Below, piece after piece: positions 58,011-64,000 of a stretch of 64,000 nucleotides of DNA; the first letter of the stretch is position 1; each line of letters opens with the position of its first letter. A program made the translations under genes and the position numbers. The notes beneath the pieces are model-generated. The model had not been told where the DNA came from. It did not search any database and saw nothing but the letters and a program-made list of their open reading frames with translations. This stretch comes from Bradyrhizobium sediminis (GTDB lineage Bacteria; Pseudomonadota; Alphaproteobacteria; Rhizobiales; Xanthobacteraceae): NCBI RefSeq assembly GCF_018736105.1, contig NZ_CP076135.1, positions 2,292,001 through 2,356,000 on the forward strand. The letters are read 5' to 3'.

Positions 58011-58721
58011 CTATTTCCTGCGCTTGATTGCGCCACGAACCGGTGCCCCGGGCGGGGTCGCCTGCAGCTCGGCTTCCAGCAGCAGCAACAGGCAGCCGCT
58101 GAGCCGGGCCTCCATCTCGTCGTCGTGGATGGACAGCGGTCCGGGATCGTTGAGGATGGCGTTGACCAGCGTGCCCAGCACCACCTGAAACCCAAAGGCG
58201 ATCGCCCGGGTCTTCGCCGCCTCGCGGCCTCTGCCCATGATGCGGAGCAGGGGAGGCGTGGCATGGCCGGTGGTGGCGCGCGCCAGGCCCTTGAAGGTGG
58301 TCCACCGGTTCGGCCTGGTATCGTCGTGCTGCAGAGCCGCGCGCAGCACGCCTTCATGCTTTCTGATCCAGCCGATGAGGCCGTGGACCACGAGGCGGCA
58401 CAGCTCGGCGAGCGATCCGTCGGCGGCCTTTTCGTTCGCCACCATCCGCGATAGCCTGCTTTCGCCGTCGCGTGCGGCGAGTTCGATCAGGGCGTTGAAG
58501 TAGGCTTCCTTGCTTTCGAACCGGCTGTAGAAAGCGCCGACGGTGACACCGACTTTCGCGCACAGCGCCTCGATCGACAGTCCGGCAAGGCTGCGCGTTC
58601 GCAGCATGTCCGCACCCGCCCTGAGCAGCGCCGCCGTGGTTTCGCGGCTCCGCTTCTGCCGCGACGGCGTGACGCCGGGAAGGTCGAAATCTTCCGCTTC
58701 AGGCTGCATCGGATATTGCAT
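58011..58721 (-). CDS. TetR family transcriptional regulator
   Basis: A 236-residue repressor. The N-terminal helix-turn-helix reads AALLRAGADMLRTRSLAGLSIEALCAKVGVTVGAFYSRFESKEAYFNALI, recognised by LAGLSIEALCAKVGVTVGAF and YSRFESKEAYF. The ligand domain is variable. It is divergent from a sulfatase gene and an inverted repeat lies between the two, so it probably represses that gene and itself. Confidence 0.9.
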   Translation of the reverse strand: MQYPMQPEAEDFDLPGVTPSRQKRSRETTAALLRAGADMLRTRSLAGLSIEALCAKVGVTVGAFYSRFESKEAYFNALIELAARDGESRLSRMVANEKAADGSLAELCRLVVHGLIGWIRKHEGVLRAALQHDDTRPNRWTTFKGLARATTGHATPPLLRIMGRGREAAKTRAIAFGFQVVLGTLVNAILNDPGPLSIHDDEMEARLSGCLLLLLEAELQATPPGAPVRGAIKRRK

Positions 58722-58730
58722 CTCCCGGTG

Positions 58731-58750
58731 AATTATCCATAATGATAATT
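58731..58750. promoter_or_regulatory. Inverted repeat, candidate TetR operator
   Basis: AATTATC-CATAAT-GATAATT is a perfect 7-6-7 dyad between the TetR and sulfatase genes, starting 9 bases before the TetR start. A dimeric TetR site of this size is plausible. Confidence 0.65.
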
Positions 58751-58846
58751 CGGATTATGCTTTCTGGCAATCCGGATCGGAGCGCGGCGGTGGCCGCTCG
58801 GGGCGAATGGCGGATCAACCGCCGTCGCGGTGACAGGGAGAGACCC

Positions 58847-61132
58847 ATGGGCGCAGGCAGCGACAGCTCATTTGGCGGCACCATCGGCCAGACGGTCGCG
58901 GCCTCAAAGCCGTGGTGGCCGTCGAAGCCCAAGCCGCCGGCCGGCGCGCCCAACATCCTGGTGGTGCTGTTCGACGACGTCGGCTTTTCCGATTTCGGCT
59001 GTTACGGCTCGCCGGTCAGGACGCCGACCATCGACAGGCTGGCGTCCGAAGGCCTGCGCTACTCCGGGTTCCACACCACCGCGATGTGCTCGACCACGCG
59101 CGCGGCGCTGCTGACCGGGCGCAACCATCATTCCGTCGGCGTCGGCTGCCTCGCAAATTTCGACAGCGGTTATCCCGGCTATCGCGGCAAGATCGCGCGG
59201 GAGGCGGGGACGCTGGCGGAAATGCTGAAGGTGCACGCCTATCGCAACTACATGGTCGGCAAATGGCACGTCACGCCGCTGACCGAAAGCGGCGCGACCG
59301 GCCCGTTCGACGGCTGGCCGCTCGGCCGCGGCTTTGACCGGTTCTATGGTTTTCTCGACGCCGAGACCGACCAGTTCGCGCCGGAACTGGTCTCCGACAA
59401 CACCCATATCGATCCGCCCGGCACATTCGCCGACGGCTATCACCTGACCTCCGATCTGGTCGACCAGTCGATCCGCTTCATTGCCGATCACTTGGCCGAC
59501 CGGCCCGATCTGCCCTGGCTGACCTGGGTTGCGCTCGGCGCCTGCCACGCGCCGCATCAGGCGCCCATCGACATCATCAAGAGCTACGACGCGGTGTTCG
59601 CGCACGGCTGGGATGTCGAGCGCGAGCAGCGGATGGCGCGCCAGAAGGCGATGGGCATCGTACCGCCGGAGACCAAAATGCCGCCGCGCAACGATGGCGT
59701 GAAGGCGTGGGACCAGCACAGCGCGGACGAGAAACGCCTGTTCACACGGCTGCAATCGGCGTTCGCCGGCATGCTCGATCATGCCGATCAACACCTGGCG
59801 CGGCTGATCGGGTTTCTCGACACGGTCGGGATTCGCGACAATACGCTGATCCTCGTGCTGTCGGACAACGGCGCCAGCCAGGAGGGCGGGCCATTCGGCT
59901 TCGTCAATGCGATGGGACCCTATAATTTCCGCCCCGAACCGATCGCGGAAAAGGTGCGTCGGATCGACGATATCGGCGGACCGGACTCGCACAACAATTT
60001 TCCGCACGGCTGGGCGATGGCCTCCAACACGCCGCTGCGCCGCTACAAGCAGAACACCCACGGCGGCGGCATCCGCGATCCCTTCGTGATCTCGTGGCCG
60101 AAGCGGGTCCCGCAGGGCGAGTTGCGCCATCAATTCGTCCACGCCAGCGATCTGGTGCCGACCTTGCTCGAACTGGTCGGTGTCAGCGCGCCCGAGGAGA
60201 TCGCAGGGACCGCGCAAATGCCGATCCAAGGCGAAAGTTTTGCGCGTTCGATCGCGGAGCCGTCGGCGCCATCGAAATGTCAGCCGCAATATTTCGAGAT
60301 GTTCGGGCATCGCGGGCTCTGGCATCAGGGCTGGAAGGCGGTCTCCTTTCACCCGCCGGGGACGCCGTTCGAGAACGACAAATGGGAGCTATTCCATCTC
60401 GACCGTGATTTCTCCGAGGTCGACGACCTCGCGGCCAGGGAACCCGAGCGCCTCGCCGAGATGATCAAGCTGTGGTGGAGCGAGGCGGAGAAACACAAAG
60501 TGCTGCCGCTCGACGACCGCTTCGCGGCGCGCTTTGCGGAGAACGCCGCGCGGTTTCAAGGCTCGCGCAATAATTTCGTTTTTCACGCCGGCATGGGCCA
60601 TGTGCCGACCGACGTCGCGCCCGACGTGCGCAGCCGCAGCTACACCATCGAGGCGCATGCCGAGGTCGGCGATGCCGGCGCCGAGGGAGTTCTGATCGCG
60701 CATGGCGACGCGACGTCAGGCTATAGCCTCTACATCAAGGACGGGCACCTGGTTCACGATCTCAACATCGGTGGCGGGCACGAGATCGTCCGCTCCGATC
60801 GCAAGGTGCCGGCAGGCGCGCATCGGTTCGGCGTGCATGTCGAACGTCTGGTGCGCGACACGCCGCCGGCCAAGGGCGCGCGCACCGGGATCACTGCCTA
60901 TACGCTGTTGATCGACGGCGAACCTGCGGGCACGCTGCAGACGCAACAGGCGTTCAATAACTTCATCTCGTGGTCCGGCCTCGACATCGGACGCGATCGC
61001 TCCAGCCCGGTGTCGCACTACGAGGCGCCGTTCGAATTCACCGGGCGGCTGCTGCGGGTGACGGTCGCCATGCACGACGACCAGAAGCTCGACGGCGACG
61101 GCATCGGCGCTGCGGAAATGGCGAGGCAGTGA
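58847..61132 (+). CDS. Arylsulfatase (type I sulfatase family) with CSTTR site
   Basis: A 761-residue alkaline-phosphatase-fold sulfatase. Metal ligands include Asp43-Asp44 (LFDDVGFSDFG) and a distal DNGASQEGGP segment. The formylglycine site is Cys81 in CSTTRAALLTGR. The usual core is C-x-P-S-R or C-x-A-x-R; here the third residue is Thr, so modification to formylglycine should be checked. The family hydrolyses aryl or alkyl sulfates. The start at 58847 follows a CAGGGAGAG ribosome site. It is controlled by the divergent TetR (inference). Confidence 0.9.
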   Translation: MGAGSDSSFGGTIGQTVAASKPWWPSKPKPPAGAPNILVVLFDDVGFSDFGCYGSPVRTPTIDRLASEGLRYSGFHTTAMCSTTRAALLTGRNHHSVGVGCLANFDSGYPGYRGKIAREAGTLAEMLKVHAYRNYMVGKWHVTPLTESGATGPFDGWPLGRGFDRFYGFLDAETDQFAPELVSDNTHIDPPGTFADGYHLTSDLVDQSIRFIADHLADRPDLPWLTWVALGACHAPHQAPIDIIKSYDAVFAHGWDVEREQRMARQKAMGIVPPETKMPPRNDGVKAWDQHSADEKRLFTRLQSAFAGMLDHADQHLARLIGFLDTVGIRDNTLILVLSDNGASQEGGPFGFVNAMGPYNFRPEPIAEKVRRIDDIGGPDSHNNFPHGWAMASNTPLRRYKQNTHGGGIRDPFVISWPKRVPQGELRHQFVHASDLVPTLLELVGVSAPEEIAGTAQMPIQGESFARSIAEPSAPSKCQPQYFEMFGHRGLWHQGWKAVSFHPPGTPFENDKWELFHLDRDFSEVDDLAAREPERLAEMIKLWWSEAEKHKVLPLDDRFAARFAENAARFQGSRNNFVFHAGMGHVPTDVAPDVRSRSYTIEAHAEVGDAGAEGVLIAHGDATSGYSLYIKDGHLVHDLNIGGGHEIVRSDRKVPAGAHRFGVHVERLVRDTPPAKGARTGITAYTLLIDGEPAGTLQTQQAFNNFISWSGLDIGRDRSSPVSHYEAPFEFTGRLLRVTVAMHDDQKLDGDGIGAAEMARQ

Positions 61133-61149
61133 GGTAAGCGTCGGATCGC

Positions 61150-61707
61150 CTATTTGATCTTGTCGTAAGCCGCCGCGAAATCGGCCAGCGGCATCGGAAT
61201 CATGATGGTTTCCTTGGCGAGGTTTTGAAACGACACTCTTAGCTGCTTGCCCGATTTGAGCGCCGCCAGCAGGTCGGGCGCGATCGGGGAACTGGCGTAG
61301 CAGCCCCTGTTCTCGCAAGTCTGGATCTGCAGGTCGGTCACCTTGCCGTCATCGACCTGGACTTTGGCGCCGCCCGGCAGGTTGAGCCCGAGCGGCAGTT
61401 GCACCAGCGCGACCGGCGCCTTGGTGTCGGCGGGCACGCGGATGTTGACGAGTACGATCAACTGCCCGGTCTTGCTGAGAACTGCGGTCTGCTCCATCGC
61501 GCATTCGAGCGGCGCAGTGCGGCTGGCGCTGCTGCATCGCGCGGCCCAGCCGGCTGTGGGACTTGCCGCGGGCTCTGCCTGAGGCGCGGCCGGTGTTGCA
61601 GCTTGCGCCGCGGGCGGCGCGGCTTTTGATTTGGGGGCTTGGGCTTGGCCGGCTGACCCGAAAGCCAGCATGGCGAGGAGGACAACAAACGTTGTAAAGA
61701 TCTTCAC
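61150..61707 (-). CDS. Invasion-associated locus B (IalB) family protein
   Basis: A 185-residue secreted protein of the IalB family, common in Rhizobiales. It has a signal peptide (VVLLAMLAFGSAGQAQA), an Ala/Pro-rich linker and a compact domain with WAARCSSASRTAPLECAMEQ and TCENRGCYASSPI (two cysteine pairs). The molecular role in free-living members is unknown. The GTG start at 61707 is preceded by GGAG and begins the signal peptide; a longer frame exists. Confidence 0.85.
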   Translation of the reverse strand: MKIFTTFVVLLAMLAFGSAGQAQAPKSKAAPPAAQAATPAAPQAEPAASPTAGWAARCSSASRTAPLECAMEQTAVLSKTGQLIVLVNIRVPADTKAPVALVQLPLGLNLPGGAKVQVDDGKVTDLQIQTCENRGCYASSPIAPDLLAALKSGKQLRVSFQNLAKETIMIPMPLADFAAAYDKIK

Positions 61708-61962
61708 TGAACCGGCTCCGTGAGCAATACCCACCGGATGTGCCGGTGGCCGCGCAAAGTCAAGTCGTCAGGCGGACTTTCCGGCCGATGCCGTGGCCGG
61801 AATCCCGGCGGCGATGCCCCGCATCTGCCGTTCTCGACGGCGCCAGCTAGGAACGTTCTAAATTGAATAGTCGCACACTCCGTTGTCACCGCGCGGCATG
61901 TCGTTCATATGCACCATCGTCGTGATCGCTATTTCGCGAAGACGTAGCTACCCGGAGTGTGC

Positions 61963-62205
61963 ATGATGGACGAATTGAACGGACGCATGATCGCCTGCCA
62001 GATCCTGATCACGGGGCTGATCGCGCGCGTCGCCAACAACTCGCCCGACGCGTTGCGGTTTCTCACCGATTTTCGCGACGAGATCAGAGCTGTCGTGAAG
62101 GGCGTCAACATTGCGGGCATGGACAACACCGATCGCGTACGGCTGATCGCGCAGCAGACCGTCGACGAACTGTTCTCGCTGATGAAGCCGCCCAGCAGCG
62201 ATTGA
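61963..62205 (+). CDS. Small hypothetical protein
   Basis: An 80-residue, mainly helical protein (MMDELNGRMIACQILITGL...LMKPPSSD, noted by ends only). There is no membrane helix or known motif; the start at 61963 has CGGAG six bases upstream. An Irr-type half-site TTCTAAA at 61856-61862 lies about 100 bases before it. I do not recognise the family. Confidence 0.65.
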   Translation: MMDELNGRMIACQILITGLIARVANNSPDALRFLTDFRDEIRAVVKGVNIAGMDNTDRVRLIAQQTVDELFSLMKPPSSD

Positions 62206-62263
62206 TCGGTGTCGTTCGCGAAAGAGCAGAAAGGCGCGATTCTTGGGCATTTCTCGTCTCCAG

Positions 62264-62316
62264 TTTAGAACGCTTCAAATCCAAATTTAGAACGGTTTCA
62301 AACTCGCGATTTAGAA
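62264..62316. promoter_or_regulatory. Three Irr/iron-control-element-like half-sites
   Basis: TTTAGAA occurs at 62264-62270, 62286-62292 and 62310-62316, spaced 22-24 bases. The first two are followed by TTCAAA-like inverted partners. Irr of rhizobia binds TTTAGAA-N3-TTCTAAA-like elements, so these are candidate Irr sites for the TonB receptor. The regulator is not in the window. Confidence 0.6.
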
Positions 62317-62458
62317 TCATTTCGATCTGGATGTATTCAAACATCCAAGAGCCGCAATCGCATTGACCCGAAATTTTTCGCTCGATACCAACGCTTCATC
62401 GGTCGTTGCAAATGAACCGCATGAGCGAATTGAAATTCGGGGCAAGGGGCGAGTTGAA

Positions 62459-64000
62459 ATGGGACAGGCAAGAGCACCGAGGTCGTTGCGCTCGGTGGCA
62501 ACGGTTTATTCGGTCAATGATGGGGTCGACAACAATTCGGGCAGGAAAGTCTCCGCCGTCGCCGGCCTGATCGCGGTCGCCTCGTTCTCGGGCGCCGAAG
62601 CGCAGCAATCCAACCTCCCGCCGGTGACGGTCGATGCCCCCGTCGCTCGCCCGCGGCCCGCAGCGTCGAAGCCGTCGCCGGATGCGCTGCGCGCCCGCAT
62701 GGCGCTGCGGCGCGCCGCGCGCCGGTCGCAGCCGGCGCAGGTCGCGGCGGTGCCATTCCCCAATGCCGGCGGCCTTGCGCCCGATCGTAACCCCTATGCG
62801 GATGCGGCAGCGCCTTACAAGGTGGATCGCGTACAGGCGTCTGGCAAGTTCCCCGAGCCCCTGCTTAATACGCCGAAGTCCATCACGGTGCTCAGCAAGG
62901 AAGTGCTCCAGGACAAGAACATCACCTCGCTGCGCGAGGTCGGTCGCTCGACCGCCGGCGTGACGCTGGGGTCGGGCGAGGGCGGCAACGCGTTTGGTGA
63001 CCGCTTCTTCATCCGCGGCTTCGATGCGCGCAACGATGTCTTCATCGACGGCATTCGCGACCCGGCAGTCAGCATCCGCGAGAATTTCTTTACCGAGCAG
63101 ATCGAGATCTTGCGCGGACCGGCCTCGGCCTATGCCGGCCGCGGCACCGCCGGCGGCGCCATCAATATCGTCACCAAGCAGGCAGGTGATCGCAACTTCT
63201 ACAACGCCGAGAGCACGTTCGGCACCGACCGGACCAAGCGCGTCACCCTCGACGTCAACCAGGTGATCAGCCCGACCTTCGCGGTGCGTACCGGTGGCAT
63301 GTTCCAGGATGCCAACGTCGCCGGTCGCAACTATGTGACCGACGATCGCTGGGGCGGTTTCATCTCGACCAAGTATACGCCGACCAACGACATCAAGATC
63401 ACAACGAACTACGTCCACACCGACCTCAGCGGTCTGCCGGACTTCGGTGTGCCCTGGTATCGGCAGGGCAATACGCCGGTCACCGAGGCCGGCATCCCGC
63501 GACAGAATTGGTACGGATTCGTCAATCGCGACTTCCAGACCGCGCGGCAGGACTTCGGTACGCTGACGGGTGAGTACAAGATTACCGATAGCATCACGCT
63601 GACCAGCAGGACCCGTGCAGAGCACTCGCTGCTGGCCTACATCGGGACGCTGCCGCAGTCGCCCGTGACGACAAATCCCGATCCGACGAAGTGGACGTTC
63701 ACCGCGAGCGCGCAGAGCCGCAACCAGTGGGTCGACGTCGTGGCGAACCAGGAAGACGCCACGTTCAAGTTCAACACGGGGGCCGTCAAGCACACGGCCG
63801 TGGTCGGGCTCGAGGTCTCCAACGAGCGTGTCGGGATCGGCCGCTACACCGGGCTTTCGTCGGAGGTGTTCGGTGCCGGCGCATTCACCAGCAACGGCGC
63901 CTTGCCGGGGCAGTCGATCTATGCGCCAAGCTACACGCTCATTCCGTTCGCCTCGGTCCCGACGTTGGGCAGCGATCCGACCCGCTACAATGTCGACAGC
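62459..64000 (+). CDS. TonB-dependent siderophore receptor (3' end outside window)
   Basis: The frame runs open to the window end, about 514 codons seen. After a signal region (AGLIAVASFSGAEAQQ) and a linker comes the plug domain (PKSITVLSKEVLQDKN, FFIRGFDARNDVFIDGIRD, RGPASAYAGRGTAGGAINIVTKQ), which is the catecholate siderophore (Fiu/BfrD-like) pattern, then the first strands of the beta-barrel. It imports ferric siderophores with TonB/ExbB/ExbD energy. ATG at 62459 is the frame-correct start nearest the Irr-type sites. No TonB or exporter gene is in the window. Confidence 0.9.
   Translation, partial: MGQARAPRSLRSVATVYSVNDGVDNNSGRKVSAVAGLIAVASFSGAEAQQSNLPPVTVDAPVARPRPAASKPSPDALRARMALRRAARRSQPAQVAAVPFPNAGGLAPDRNPYADAAAPYKVDRVQASGKFPEPLLNTPKSITVLSKEVLQDKNITSLREVGRSTAGVTLGSGEGGNAFGDRFFIRGFDARNDVFIDGIRDPAVSIRENFFTEQIEILRGPASAYAGRGTAGGAINIVTKQAGDRNFYNAESTFGTDRTKRVTLDVNQVISPTFAVRTGGMFQDANVAGRNYVTDDRWGGFISTKYTPTNDIKITTNYVHTDLSGLPDFGVPWYRQGNTPVTEAGIPRQNWYGFVNRDFQTARQDFGTLTGEYKITDSITLTSRTRAEHSLLAYIGTLPQSPVTTNPDPTKWTFTASAQSRNQWVDVVANQEDATFKFNTGAVKHTAVVGLEVSNERVGIGRYTGLSSEVFGAGAFTSNGALPGQSIYAPSYTLIPFASVPTLGSDPTRYNVDS

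Overview
The window is G+C-rich DNA from an alphaproteobacterium of the Bradyrhizobium/Rhodopseudomonas type (Nitrobacteraceae, order Hyphomicrobiales). This placement is an inference from gene content: a rhizobial very-long-chain fatty acid cluster for lipid A (acpXL-fabZXL-fabF2XL-fabF1XL-lpxXL), ALA synthase HemA, an IalB-family protein, Irr-type TTTAGAA sites before a TonB receptor, tandem kup genes, and short palindromic intergenic repeats of a kind common in that group.

Layout. 1-4.5 kb: end of a gamma-glutamyltranspeptidase gene, then a leftward cluster of class III aminotransferase, HAD hydrolase and Tm-1-like (UPF0261) protein. 4.9-6.5 kb: an isolated flagellar stator pair of PomA/PomB type. 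6.7-10.6 kb: two tandem kup potassium transporters. 10.8-13.5 kb: rhodanese, class I aminotransferase and polyamine-type binding protein. 13.6-17.8 kb: the leftward lipid A VLCFA operon. 18-24.6 kb: housekeeping and accessory genes (MgtC, AhpD-like, GNAT, cupin, WYL regulator, HerA-like ATPase), with an IS3 transposase scrap and intergenic repeats.

24.8-48.2 kb is a denitrification and heme superlocus. It holds hemA, a DUF1858 protein, a Dnr-type regulator, then a nine-gene rightward operon around a CuA-containing heme-copper reductase whose subunit I lacks the cross-linked active-site tyrosine (Gln at that position). The operon also carries a CtaB-like farnesyltransferase, Sco, a cytochrome b-ferredoxin-MvhD fusion, hemerythrin and cytochrome c. 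Next come leftward nirI-nirX and divergent rightward nirS-E-C-F-DL-G-H-J-N, followed by a CbiX/SirB-type chelatase. Fnr/Dnr-type dyads sit before hemA, the regulator, the reductase operon and between nirI and nirS. Taken together: HemA supplies tetrapyrrole, NirE/chelatase/NirDLGH/J/F/N build heme d1, NirS makes NO, and the unusual reductase is the obvious candidate to consume it; no norCB is present in the window.

48.3-52.5 kb: MFS transporter, solute-binding-like protein, membrane-anchored alpha/beta hydrolase. 52.6-57.07 kb: a compact A+T-richer island bounded by a 21-bp direct repeat of the 5' end of tRNA-Gln(CUG). It holds only three translationally coupled genes: a Ser/Thr kinase, a small UvrD-like helicase and an unrecognised 448-aa protein. 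There is no integrase. This is the best candidate for an undescribed (probably anti-phage) system. 57.2-64 kb: spermidine-synthase-like protein, TetR/sulfatase divergent pair, IalB, a small protein, and a TonB-dependent catecholate-type siderophore receptor that runs off the window.
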